A stretch of DNA of 64,000 nucleotides from Apostichopus japonicus (taxonomy: Eukaryota > Echinodermata > Holothuroidea > Aspidochirotida > Stichopodidae): NCBI RefSeq assembly GCF_037975245.1, contig NC_092577.1, positions 8,653,013 to 8,717,012 of the forward strand, read 5' to 3'. Position 1 is the first letter of the stretch. Each line of letters opens with the position of its first letter. Shown here piece by piece: positions 45,929 through 58,258 of the stretch. The notes below the pieces were generated by a model that searched no databases, was not told where the DNA came from, and worked only from the letters and a program-made list of their open reading frames with translations. Both the position numbers and the translations under genes were made by a program.

Positions 45929-46686
45929 TTTGGTGACTGTGAACAAAACAATCAAGAGGTAACCTCGAAAATGTTATTTCGATGATTTGAATCACACAGT
46001 AACCCCATTACATAACAAGTATGTACATATCTACGTAGTACGATGGCGCAATATCGTATAGAGGTATAGGTGTCGTATCACAGTTTATTGCTGTCATTGA
46101 CTTCCACACTAAATTCGTCACGTCCCAGAGCCGTTAGAGTATATGTTTATAGACGTTTTAAACTGACATTATGGCCTGACCACCATATTATAGCTGATAA
46201 CTTGGGCTTTGTGCCATTCATGACAATTTAGACTTTGAGCTAGAAGAACACAAAGGTTAGCATAGTGCTCACAGGACCCATCTGCCGCTGCGGAAACTTA
46301 TTGTTTCACCAAAGGTTTTGTAAAATGCCTGTAATCATCTTCAATCCTCTAGATTTTTAGATCATTAGTAGCTTTTTTTCAACCCTCTTCACTATATACC
46401 ATAAACAGAATGATGATGACTGAAAAAAAGGATCGTCAGTTGGTAATTAAGGACTATTTTCCGACAATAGTTTAACTTTTCAGGCGGACGTGCACTACTT
46501 AAATTGTTTTATGATTATTTGCATACGTGACTTGTTCTTTTCATTAATACCGTATTTAACTTTAGCGTAATGATATACCAAAGGTATTCTAGGTATTTCC
46601 CAGACTAGGCTCTAACTGTCGTTGAACCTGTCTTGGTTGAGTTTTCCTTTAATTAATTTTTTATCTTGTCACCCTTCCCGACAACG

Positions 46687-46723
<37 letters not shown>

Positions 46724-47287
46724 TACATATATATATACATATATAAATATATCAGTTACCTGGTCCCGTGGACCGGTCAACATGTTTAGAGTTTCTTTCA
46801 CGAATAGTCGCGAGAATAATAAAATATACAATTTTGTCATTATGGTGCTAATTGTTAATGAACTAACTGCACAATGAGTCATTTTGTTGAAAATTGCTAC
46901 AATATATTCTAACAAATTAAAATATCGCATCATTTCGACGGTCGGCCTTAACGTTTTTATATTCTTTAAAACACTTATTCTGCATTGCTTGCCAAGCTTG
47001 ACGTGAAAAATCAAGTTGTCTTTGTTTTGAATATCGTTTAGAAAGTTTATGAGATTCCATCAAAATATGATGAATAAGTTATGAATAAAAAAAATTGTGT
47101 AATACTCACATTAAGATATAAATACCGAAAATATGGCGAACAAACGTATCTCTAGAATCTATAATAGATACCCCTTTTCCACTAAGTTGCTTTGCAGAGA
47201 CAAACGGTGACTAATTTCCAATATCTCACGGTGGCATTCACCTGATCACGCAGCAAGTGGAATGTGAACCTCTGGTAACAAATGAAA

Positions 47288-47333
<46 letters not shown>

Positions 47334-50252
47334 GACTGAATAGTTCCAATTATTGTCACATGGCATTTAATGATGAATAGTTGCTAAAAAATAGCTGATT
47401 TTGCAGGAGAATAAATTTTCACACTTGACCTGGGCAAAAATTCAAGCAACCTTGGGTAAAAAAGTATACAAAACTATTTGCCAGTTGAATAAAGAGGAAG
47501 CTTGATTTTATCACCCATGAGTCATCATATATAGGTCAGCTGATGAAATCATTTGATAATATGTTGGCACCGAGGTTAAATTGATCCCTGTTTGCAGATT
47601 TTAATGGATTGATGATGGAGCACATACCATGCTCCACTGTTTGCTTTCATGTATAGCAGTGCTTCAAATGTCACAACCTTACTTGTGAGTTCTTAGTTGC
47701 AACCATTTGTGCACACATTTACTCTGCGTGACTAAGTCACTTGCAAGTATTATAATGTTACAGGTATTCTTCCCCTATGGACTAAACGTTATGCCGTTTG
47801 CATTGCATTTTTGTTTATGCCAAAAGCTCCAAAAGCTATATTTGCATGGGGAGTGAGGTTGGTCTTTCATGGGTAACAACATTCCACTTATTTATGTAAA
47901 CACTAAATGCAATGTTTGTGTCTCAGTTGGCTTTGTAGATCATCTAATTTGCTCATTGAAAACTGTTCAGTTCTATGGGCGGCCATTACCGCGGTTATGG
48001 GCATACATTTTTATGTAAATTATGTAAAAAATCAAAAATTGTTAACCAAAACCCTGTCAACACATTCATATATTCAATGAAAGCGGGCAGAACCAAAGAC
48101 TCAATAGGTGCTAGGGTAACAACTGCAACATGTTCAGGATATGCTGTTTTAGCACTTATCTATGAACCAATAGAACACATCTCATGATTAGTGATTTGGT
48201 AAACAAGCTATCTAAGAACTTAACGTACTTTATGGCATCTTAGATTCGGGATGATCACTGTACTCGTACCGACCCTTTTCTTAGTTCAGTGGCACCGACA
48301 ACGGTTCTAGCAAATCGTGTTCATCAAGTTCCGATGAACACACTTCCTTTTTGCATAGGAAGATTGCTCTAGAGATGATGTCGTTGAAGCCTCTGCATCG
48401 AACTCTTTACGTGGCTGCCGTTGGAAAAGTAACGTGTCACAAAACCTGATATAATCTTTGGAGAGTAGCAAATCCAAAGGGATACTCATTCGGTAGGAAT
48501 GAGAGTAAGCTCCCTCTTCGGGCTTTATTACGCCGTGTAACCTAGATATCCATTAAGGGGACAGATACACCTCCATCTAACAACAATCATAATAGGTATA
48601 TAGCTGAAAGTCAGAAAAGACCATGAAAAGCTATTTCTGTTGTTGAGCAAAAAGAAAGTAACAGTTTCTATCGTTTTGAGGACATACCAAATATCGAGCA
48701 TTGGGTAATGACAGTCTACAGTATTTGTTACGCATAAACCATTATTTTCATATGATGGTATTGTGTTGGCAGAAACGTTTACATTTGCTGGTGTTATCGT
48801 TCAGTATTATTTAACTTTTTCAATTAAAGGCTACAGTCCTTTTTTTGTAGGACAATGGTCATCCAGGAGGTATTATATTGTTACATGGAATAAGTTCAGC
48901 TCTGGCTTGGTAACCTTGTAAGAGAAAACATGTATTCCAAGCTACAATACAATGCTCAGGTATGGGGTGGACAAAGGTAAACATGGTTATGAAATAGTTA
49001 TTTGCAGTTGATCTGTCATAACGCCTTACAGACTGTAATGGTCAGTTAGTATTGGGTTAAGCAATTTTCACCATTGACTGAGGCAGATATAAACATATAT
49101 GTTGTTTATGATAGCTTACATTATTTGTTTTACCTGCAAAATAGTGTAAGGTAGAGTTTACCCTACTTTTTAGGATGTAACTTCTGTTGCCGCAAATTTT
49201 GAGGTAACTTCAATTTTACCTCTGAGAGTGGTGAAATGTTTTCGTCTGTTTAAGGAGATGTTAATTTTCCTTTCATGGGAGGAAACCCCCTTGATACCCT
49301 GTGTGAGAAATCTGAGATTACACCACAAAGTGATGGCAGCCTGGTTACACTCATGCACTGTTTGAGGAAATTTTTTTTTTTTTTTTTTTTACAGTGTAAG
49401 GGAATCGTGATGCTAACTTGAAGTAACATGATTGTCATTATTATATGGTTACAATCTCGTTGTATAAAGGAAGTGGGTTTAAGTGGATCATCAATTTGAT
49501 TGCTGTTCATGTCCAGACTCTAACTAGTAAATTTTCTTCAAACGCTCAGTTGGACATGTTGCGGTAACCATTCGCTATTCAAGGAAATGTGTAGGGCGAG
49601 GTGAATGAGGGGGAGGGAGGGTGGGGTGGATTTGCCGACTAAGAACTTATTGCAATGGTCATGGCAGTAGACATAAGTAACGTTAACAGTAGTTTACTTT
49701 GTAAGCAGAGTCGCCCAAGATAGAGCCTCTTGGAGTAAGGAAGAAGGATTTATCTGGTGACAAATTTACTGCAACAAAATTACACAAACAAATTACATTT
49801 TTGGTCTACTCATATAAAGTTGGAGGATCCATAAAATGATAAACTCTAGCTTGTCTTTTTTGGTAAATGAATCTTGGTCAAGTGATGTAATTGCTGAGAG
49901 GTTAGAATCTCAATAGTGGACAAATTTTAAAACCACTTAGTAAGGTTGTATTACTTGTGTATATATATATAGTTGCACAATTTTATATGTTTCTACTACA
50001 TGTATATAGTCTCAAACTATCATGATTAAGCCTAGAAAATATTCCGTTAACATTTCACGAAGTTAGCCTCCGTATTATAATTTCAATTTCTTTGCAAGAC
50101 CTGATATACAGTATGGTTCTGAACGAAGGCCTTCAACTAAATAATAAAGAACAAAAGGCATAACATCTTAACTGAGGAAAGTAACAACTGTAATCAAACA
50201 ACTGCTTGAGTTTCATAGGTTCGAAACCGGTAAGGAAGGTCGTAAATCCACA

Positions 50253-50254
<2 letters not shown>

Positions 50255-50329
<75 letters not shown>

Positions 50330-50345
50330 AATATATATATATATA
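50255..50345. repeat. (AT)n microsatellite, unit C
   Basis: Nearly pure AT dinucleotides at the deletion join in unit C. Similar tracts follow at 50795-50840, 51005-51044 and 51622-51650. Confidence 0.92.
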
Positions 50346-50479
50346 AACAATACACTGATAACAATAAGTATTTATTTAATTGTGTGTAAGAGTTGAGTAA
50401 GAGTAAGAGTTTTTAGATCATTAATAGTTTTTTTTTTCAACCCTCTTCACTATCCACCATGAACAGAATAATGATGACT

Positions 50480-50790
50480 TGAAAAAATTGTCGCTATTGA
50501 ACCGAAGCTTGAACTTAGTGCTGGTTTCGCCAATATAGGTGACCTAGGGGCACTTGCAAAAATAAAGAAGGTAGATGACACCGGCTGAGTCGCAACCAAA
50601 TCTACCGGGTCTCAGGGTGGTGCCTGAGGCCCGGTGGAGGAAATCGGGCGGGGGGGGGTGTTCGAGGTGTGTACACACCAAGCATCTCGGTTTGTTACAA
50701 GTGATGTTTCCACTATCAGGCTCATCACTGGGTCGGGCGAGGTTAGTTCGAACCGTCACTGATATGATGTTACGTGGTTGTCTATAGATA
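50480..50790 (-). mobile_element. Penelope-like element fragment (Cys-rich linker plus GIY-YIG start)
   Basis: The minus strand encodes RPSDEPDSGNITCNKPRCLV, then CTHLEHP, LRPGRFGCDSAGVIYLLYFC, KCP and, after a stop, VTYIGETSTKFKLRFN. The C..KPRC..C pattern, then a Cys before VIYLLYC.KC and YIGET, is the ordered signature of the region joining reverse transcriptase to the GIY-YIG endonuclease in Penelope-like retroelements (Y..15 or so residues..YIGET is the GIY-YIG core). The in-frame TAG at about 50541-50543 and the short length show that it is a dead fragment. It replaces part of the unit C sequence after the Kazal gene was lost. Confidence 0.75.
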
Positions 50791-51000
50791 AAGATATATA
50801 TATTTATATATAGATATATATATATATATATATATATAGAGTTGGTTGGTTTGCGTCTATCTTGGCACAGAGTGCTCTATGTCCAGTGGACAGAACGGAA
50901 TATATGTTGATACTAGTTGAGACTAGAGTTGTCTGACGATCGCTAAACGCATGAAACTCCAAGTTACAACTACTAGTGTTCCACTAGTCTCAACTAGTAT

Positions 51001-51051
<51 letters not shown>

Positions 51052-51654
51052 GGTATACATATAGATAAATATATATATATATATATACCAGTTACATGGT
51101 CCCGTGGACCGGTCAACATGTTTGGAGTTTCTTTCACAAATAGTCACAAGGAATAATAAAATATAAAATGTTGTCATTATGGTGTTAAGGTACTTACTGA
51201 ACAATGAATCAATTTGTTGGAAATTGCTACAACATATTCTAACAAATTAAGAGATCGTATCATTTCGACGGTCGGCCTTAACGTTTTGATATTTTTAAAT
51301 ATACTTATTCTGCATTGCTTGCCAAGCTTGAAGTGAAAAATCAAGTTAACTTCGTTTTGAATATCAATGAGGAAGTTTACCAGATTCAATCAAAATATGA
51401 TGAATTAGTTATGAATAGAAAACATTGTGTAATACTCACATTTAGATATTAATACCGAAACTATAGCGAACAAACTTATCTCTGGAATCTCCAATAGATA
51501 CCCCTTTTCCAACAAGTTGCTTTGCAGAGACAAACGTTGACTTAAATTCCAAAATCTCACTGTGGCATTCACCTGTTCACGCAGCGAAGTGGAATGTGAA
51601 CCTATGGTAACAAATGAATGGATATATATATATATATATATATATATTGAATAA

Positions 51655-54640
51655 TTGGTTCCTATATGTATGACCAAGTTAGCATCAATGTTATTATAGG
51701 CACTTAATAAGTTGTCGATCGTTTTAGGGGTTCTCCCTAACCCCTTTCTGTGAGAAAGAAAAATAGCACAAGTCAAAAAGAAAGGGGAAAAAGTAACATA
51801 TTTTAAATTATGAAAATTATTAACCTTTTTGTGTGAGGTTACAATTATGAATTTACTTTATATCGACTTGTATATACTCCGCCGAATGCAGGCTTGATTC
51901 TTGTCGGTGAAGTTCTCACGACCCTATGTTGCGTTCGGCTCCTGTACGATGCTCACTTAAAGTAAAGGGGATAATATATAATGGTGGGATGAGACAAGAA
52001 TATTTTTGATGTAATGGAGAGGTCGGGGGGGGGGGGGAGCCGTGTATGTGCGTGTCGGTTAACTTTCAATTGTAATTTCCGATGAGTACGAATACAAAGG
52101 AAAGACAATCCAGTTATATGCTCCACCATAAGCCTAAGGTAGGACACTCTACAAACAATTCTTAAAATCTGCAGGAACCTTCCGACCAAAGCCTTGCATG
52201 GCGGCACGAATCAATTCTACCAGAATCCATTATTCATTTAACATATTTCATCGAGAAAAAAATCCATTGAAGATACTTTAAAAGACCGATATTTGAAGGA
52301 TACTAGCTAATCAACTCATCACACTGCAAGCAAGTCGATACTGGCACAGCATCGGCCCTTCACCTGCACTAAAATTCAGAGATTTGGCAGATGGCGCTGA
52401 CTGACTGTTAATTGGTGGCTGCGAATACTTAGTGGTTTAAGTGTGGTTTGCCGATACACATATATTAGATAGTATATGCTTACACGTATAGTTATATGGC
52501 CTGTTACATCGCATAATACAAAGATTAGGCATAGTCACTTAACCTTAATAGACTGTGGGGCAAAGGGCAAACATCCCTTCAGCTTTAACAGATTCGTGGT
52601 CCACCACTAGGTGCAACATTTCACTTTGGTAACGTTGCTTTGGTTGCAAGAATTGCAGCTCTGGGTATTTAGCCTGCAGTCTCTGCTTCAAGTTGTGCGT
52701 TTTGTGAGGAATGGAATCCTGATTTTCTTCTTTTTTCAACTCTCTCTAAAAACATCTTCTTGATTGGAGTTAAGTTCAAAATAGCCTTCTTCCTTGAAGA
52801 CCTGATTTTCAACGACCTATTCACAAAACTTATTGAAGAAATTGTTACAGATCCGGTAGTTGGTACCTTGTTGCTTCTCCATATGATTGAAAGGTCTTTT
52901 GTAATCACTTAAACAAGAAGAGAGATTATTGAGTTATATTGCAACACAGTATTTACCCACGACCTGTTTCAGAATCCACACATCGTTTTGTAGTTTTGCC
53001 TGTCTAAGTAGCCACCGTCAGTAAGTTCACATATTGTGAGTGGTTCTTTAACACCCTCGTCCCTTTCGACTTGTTGGAAGGGTACTTTTTTCCTTCGCAA
53101 AGTATACATGTCGGTGTAAGTATGAATCTGTAATGGCCTTCGACCATGAGTATCTTTAGTAGCACTGCTTCAGCGTCCTCTTCGTTTCTTAATCTTGCGG
53201 TGCATTGAATGGTTGTGAAATGAAACCCAATCAGGAAAACTCTATGATGGGTGGAGGGAGACAAGGGACTCAATAGAGGTGCCCGTGACAAAGAGGCATA
53301 GATATATTAAGACAGTTTCGGGAGGAAGAGACCGAAACATCAAGAATCACGGCAGAGGGTATATGAGGGGATATTCATCAGCGTTTTGTGTCTGCAACTT
53401 GCATATTTTTCAATAATACTTGTTTGACACCTACTGGAATATACTGCTCCAAAATATCTATTTGTATTATTGAATGGTTGTATTCTGTCCAAAATGGGAA
53501 TGTGAACCACCCTTCGAACCGAAAGATTTTGGCAATAATAACCCAATTTTTGTTTTGAATACGCGCCAAAGACGGTCCACCCCCTCCCCCCCCCCCCCGC
53601 GGGCCTAACATTCCTGCCCACCCAAATAGAAACTTGAAAGAAAAACCTATACCTTTTTATTATAATGTTTAAATATATCCCATGGCAAAGTCTCTACTTA
53701 AACAAAATCAGAATGGGAATGCTTAAAACTTTGAGGAACAGCCAGATCGAGTTTTTGCAACAATAAACGTAACCAGTTTCTCAGTAACAGTGGGCTTATG
53801 TAATAAACTGACATTCCCTTTCGTGTGGTTAACCTTTAAGCTTTTAACGAAACTTATCAACATTCCTTCGTGTGTCACATGAGTTCATTGAGCTCCCAGT
53901 TTTAATAACATAGTTAGCTAATACCCGTAATACTTCAAAGCCATATGCCACCAATGCTTCATTTCAACATTTCGTGGAGCACATCAGTACACTGCAGGGT
54001 TTTACTGCTGTTTGGAGAAAAACAGAGCCTAGACTATGTTTTTTATAGACTTTGAGCACAGCTAGGTATTGCGGTTTATTTCACTAACATTCATATCCCA
54101 GCCCGCCATATTAAACAAATTGCAGTTCCTGGACAAAATACCCCTGTACTCACACGGTTGCAAACATTACCCTTTTCTGTCGAATTTCACACCGCAATGT
54201 GAAACTGCCTCATTAACCACTCTGCATAATGTCACATATATTTGGCCAGTACTCCGGGGATAAAAAGTGATAAAGGCTAACTCTGGGTTTGGTCAACATA
54301 AAATAGTACATATATAGAGCTTTTACGATAATGTGCATATTTGTGTACATTTTTCTGATACATGAAAACTAACTCGTTCAAGGGTAAGGATAATATAACG
54401 TAGATCTTGAACAATGCTGTGTGCTTATATTATTTCTTCCTTCCCAACAACAGCATTTGAGTTTAGGTTCAGTATTTCTCAAACGAAATTCTTAACAGTT
54501 GCATTGTAGCCTCGGCTGGACTTGTTTACAAAAAAAACATAAGCCCCATATATGCCTTGGTCAACTGAATCTAAGTATAGGCCTATGCTAATGACTAGTA
54601 ATGCATAAAATATGCAACAAACAGTGGTTTCAATATAATT
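51655..54640. other. ~3-kb sequence unique to unit C, decayed coding-like pieces on minus strand
   Basis: Absent from units A and B, where the flanks (51650 and 54650) are joined across an AT tract. On the minus strand three neighbouring frames look protein-like: 53004-53291 (with EGHYRFILTPTCILCEGKKY), 52669-52908 (ITKDLSIIWRSNKV) and 52545-52739 (TKHNLKQRL-type, PELQFLQPKQRYQSEM). The last two overlap in different frames as if split by a one-base shift near 52730. I do not recognise the family. It may be an old transposon or a decayed gene brought in by rearrangement. No inverted repeats or target duplication found by eye. Confidence 0.4.
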
Positions 54641-55418
54641 CATGCGATGCAGTGGTAATTAATAGACTGAATAGTTCCAATTATTGTTATATCGTATTGT
54701 ATATTGATTAGTTGCTAAATATAGCTGATTGTGCAGGAAAATGAATTTTGACACTTGACGTGGGAAAATGTCAAGCAACAATGGTTGAAAAAGTATACAA
54801 AGCTATTGGCCAGTTAAATAAACAGGACGCTTGATTTTATCACCCATGAGTCATCATATATAGGTCAGCTGATGAAATCACTTGATAATATGTTGGCACC
54901 GATGTTAAATTGGTCCCTGTTTGCAGAGGTTTTTTAGTGGAGTGATGATGGAGCACATATTAAGCATTCCGTTGTTTGCTTTCATGTATAGCAGTGCTTC
55001 AAATGTCACAACCTTACTTGTCCGTTCTTAGTTGCAACCATCAGTGCACAAATTTACTTTGCGTGACTAAGTCACTTGCAAGAATTGTTATAGGTATTCT
55101 TTCCATATGGACAAAATTTATGCCGTTTGCAAAGCTTTCTTGCTTATGCCAAAAGCTCCAAAGGCTATATTTGCATGTGGAGTGAGTTTGGTCTTTCATG
55201 GGTAACAATATTCCACTTATTTATGTAAACACTAAATGTATTGTATGTGTCTCAGTTGGCTTTGCAGATCATCTAATTCGCTCTTTCAAAACTGTTCAGT
55301 TCTATGGGCGGACATTACCCCCTAGCTAAATTATGTAAAATATCAGAGAGTGTTTACCAACACCCTGTCAACACATTAATATATTTGATGCAAGTGGGCA
55401 GAACCAATGACTCAATAT

Positions 55419-58258
55419 TTCATTTCATTTCATTTATTTGTTTTTTTCTCAATATACGGTACATTGTATGTCATACAAACGTTTACAGATATGAAATTGA
55501 GTATAAAGAGAAAGGAAGTGATCTAAAAACCTGAAAGGCTTATCGAGTAGAGCCACTCCCTAAAGTAGGAAAATAATTAAGTTATCAGTGTTAACGATAT
55601 AAACAAACTTTGTATATGATCATGATGATTAAGTAGATAATTCCAGCAAGTGTTTGCCCGATAACGTATGCTCTGTTTACCCAGGTGACTATGGGGAAAA
55701 AGTCTATGTATGTGACCAGCCTGTCTTGTATTATAATCATGGATTTCCTTATTAACAGTGAATAAATTTTTACATGTGGGCGGATTATACCTATTAATAG
55801 AGCGATAAGCGAATGTAGCAAGATGAACTTTCACAAGGTCCGGTAATTTCAGTAGCTTAAGTGAGGCAAATAATTTACTAGTATGATCGTTATAGTCGGC
55901 AGAAGATATATGTCGAATAGCCCTTTTTTGAAGTACAAAAAGTTTCTTAATGTTATAAGCAGCCGTGCCAGACCAAACTGTAATGCAATAAGTAAGGTGA
56001 GGATAAATTAAAGTAAAATATAAAGAACGAAGAATATGTTTTGGTAAGTAGTGCTTCAATTTGGAAAGAATCCCAACGCCTCGAGAAATATTTGTTGATA
56101 TTGTATTTATGTGATTACGCCATGTCAGACCAGAATCAATAGTTACCCCTAGAAAAGTGGTAAAACACACTTTTTTTAGACTACTACCATGCATCTTTAT
56201 GTCAGACAGAATATTCCTATTCCTACCTTCATTGAAAACAACATATTTTGTCTTACCTGCATTTAAAGAAAGTTTGTTAGCTGAAAACCAAGCATGAAAT
56301 TCATCAAGCACATGACAAATTCTAGCCCTCATTTCCACAGGATCCAAGCCAGAGAAAAAAATATAAGTATCATCAGCGAATGATATGATAGTACAATTAT
56401 CTGACACATGACAAATATCATTTACATATATTATAAAAAGCAAGGGCCCCAATATAGATCCTTGTGGAACCCCACAAACAACATTCATGCAATCAGAATC
56501 CGTATGAAGACAATTTGTAAATTGTTTTCTGTTTGATAAATAGCTTCTAATCCAGTCTAGTCCTGTGCCTCTTATGCCATAATGTGACAATTTCATAAAC
56601 AAAATACGGTGATCAATTGTATCAAACGCTTTGGACAAGTCCAAGAATACACCGACGGAAATCCTTTTATTATCTATGGCATCATACAATACCTCCAAGG
56701 CCTCAGTCAAAGCAAGTTCGGTTGAGTGTCCTGGCCGATACCCATATTGACTTTTGAACATAATATCATGTTTACTGATAAAATTATAAATACGATTATG
56801 AACTATTCTTTCAAAGATTTTAGAGAAGCCTGTTAGTGCAGAAACTGGGCGATAATTACCTATAACATCGTGATCCCCTTCTTTGTAAACAGGGATAACT
56901 TTCGCAATTTTTATATGATCTGGGACAGTACCAGTTGCTAAGGATAAATTTATATTGTGAGTAAGAGGGTGAACAACGTAATGTAACACCTTTCTTAGTA
57001 TTGAAGGCTTTATGCCATCGAAGCCGGCAGATTTATCTGGTTTCAAACAAGCAAGTGCAACTTTAAATACTTCACTCTCATTTGCAGGAGACATATAAAG
57101 GGTTGAAGGATTTGAATTTCTTAAGTAATGATTTGGATTAGTGTCACTATGAATATCTGACGCTAAGGTGGGGTTTTTCAACATCTTGCGATAGAGTTTA
57201 TTTTTACGTTTGATTGATTTTAAAATACCAGTCGTTATCCAAGGATGACGCTTTTTACGACGCTTTGAGTTACTGATATAAATATATGGAAAGCATTCAT
57301 CATAAATATTCTGAAAAACTGTAATGAAATTGTAATAAGCTACGTTCACGTCCTCAATAGAACATATGAAATTCCAGTCGGTATTATGTATTAAATTATT
57401 AAAATACGTAGTGTTCTTGTCGGAATAGTTCCTAGTGTAGTAGCCAGAATCAGATTTACTCTGCTCTACTGAAGTTTGAATGAAAACAGGGAAGTGGTCA
57501 CTTATATTCGTTAGTAGTATGCCAGGCGTGATATCAGTAATATTGTTGGTGAATATATTGTCAATAAGTGAGGACACGGTTCCACTTACTCGAGTAGGCT
57601 TGGAAATTGTAGGGAAAAAATTGTTTGAAAACACAGTGTTTATGAAGTCAGAAGTTCCATTTTTTAGTAAATCAATATTAAAATCCCCCATGATATAACC
57701 ATGTTTGTTCTCACTAGATATTAAATTGAGTATAATATTTATATATTCATTGAATGTAGATGTCAAACCCTGTGGAGGTCTATAGACTACTCCAACGATT
57801 ATATTATTCTTATTCATTGCTATTTCTATGAAAATGCTTTCTATCGCCTCATTGAAAAAAGATATGTCAGTCTTTTTTACAAACGTATAATTATTCGATA
57901 TAAAAAGACCAACACCACCACCTCTCTTGCTATCCCTGTGATTTTCTATAAAAGTATATTGATCTATTTGTAACAAAGGTGATATTTGGTCACTTAACCA
58001 CGTCTCACTGAAGCCAATTATTGAGAACTCATGATTAAGAAGGGAAAGAAAGTCAATTATTGAGTTGAAGTTTTTGTTTAGGCTACGGCTGTTTGCATGA
58101 AACAGAGAGAATACATGAGGTTTACCAGTAAGTTTATTGAAGGAACCAATGTCAAAGTAGCGACAAAGACCTACAGGAACTTGTGAGTTTAGGTTTTGTG
58201 AGTCATAAAAATCATTATTCATGAACTGCGAACTTGGTCCATGTAGTGCCTCCAATCA
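55419..58258 (-). mobile_element. young LINE insertion, Jockey/CR1 group, ~2.84 kb
   Basis: The insertion interrupts unit C inside a segment that is continuous in units A and B (ACTCAATAGGTGCTAGGGTA there; ACTCAATAT | element | AATATGTGCCAGGG here). A 5-bp AATAT occurs at both edges (55414-55418 and 58259-58263), a plausible target duplication. The 3' end, on the left because the element is on the minus strand, has a short (GAAAT)n-type tail. The 5' edge sits just ahead of the reading frame, so the element is probably 5'-truncated, yet its single frame is unbroken, which implies recent insertion. Confidence 0.9.
55577..58255 (-). CDS. LINE ORF2: AP-type endonuclease and reverse transcriptase
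   Basis: An intact frame of about 890 codons. Residues about 48-270 form an exonuclease-endonuclease-phosphatase type endonuclease: FSLFHANSRSLNKNF, FSETWL, RGGGVGLFI, GVVYRPP, GDFNIDL and SDHFPVF are its ordered motifs, with the terminal SDH intact. RT spans about 440-720: NYRPVSALTGFSKIFERI, FLDLSKAFDTIDH, GVPQGSILGPLLFIIYVNDI and SFADDTYIFF (catalytic ADD), then LYFTLIYPHLTYCITVW. Together they nick the target and copy the element RNA. The first codon of the open stretch is TTG; the first ATG (MNNDFYDS) is residue 12, so the native N-terminus may be cut off. No ORF1 is present. Confidence 0.95.
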   Translation of the reverse strand: MEALHGPSSQFMNNDFYDSQNLNSQVPVGLCRYFDIGSFNKLTGKPHVFSLFHANSRSLNKNFNSIIDFLSLLNHEFSIIGFSETWLSDQISPLLQIDQYTFIENHRDSKRGGGVGLFISNNYTFVKKTDISFFNEAIESIFIEIAMNKNNIIVGVVYRPPQGLTSTFNEYINIILNLISSENKHGYIMGDFNIDLLKNGTSDFINTVFSNNFFPTISKPTRVSGTVSSLIDNIFTNNITDITPGILLTNISDHFPVFIQTSVEQSKSDSGYYTRNYSDKNTTYFNNLIHNTDWNFICSIEDVNVAYYNFITVFQNIYDECFPYIYISNSKRRKKRHPWITTGILKSIKRKNKLYRKMLKNPTLASDIHSDTNPNHYLRNSNPSTLYMSPANESEVFKVALACLKPDKSAGFDGIKPSILRKVLHYVVHPLTHNINLSLATGTVPDHIKIAKVIPVYKEGDHDVIGNYRPVSALTGFSKIFERIVHNRIYNFISKHDIMFKSQYGYRPGHSTELALTEALEVLYDAIDNKRISVGVFLDLSKAFDTIDHRILFMKLSHYGIRGTGLDWIRSYLSNRKQFTNCLHTDSDCMNVVCGVPQGSILGPLLFIIYVNDICHVSDNCTIISFADDTYIFFSGLDPVEMRARICHVLDEFHAWFSANKLSLNAGKTKYVVFNEGRNRNILSDIKMHGSSLKKVCFTTFLGVTIDSGLTWRNHINTISTNISRGVGILSKLKHYLPKHILRSLYFTLIYPHLTYCITVWSGTAAYNIKKLFVLQKRAIRHISSADYNDHTSKLFASLKLLKLPDLVKVHLATFAYRSINRYNPPTCKNLFTVNKEIHDYNTRQAGHIHRLFPHSHLGKQSIRYRANTCWNYLLNHHDHIQSLFISLTLIT

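Larger units (their letters stand above)
43345..49380. repeat. segmental duplication unit B (~6.0 kb)
   Basis: Second tandem copy of unit A, same orientation. It is shorter for three visible reasons: six fewer 93-bp coding repeats in the Kazal gene, loss of about 590 bp between CACCCTTCCCGACAACG (46671) and the following AT tract, and loss of about 370 bp near the end, where TTGTTTTACCTGCAAAATAG (about 49128) joins sequences that are apart in A. Base identity elsewhere is high. Confidence 0.93.

Noticed and set aside
55304-55534. Plus-strand frame across the LINE tail and unit C
   Set aside because: It crosses the insertion boundary at 55418, so it cannot be an ancestral gene.
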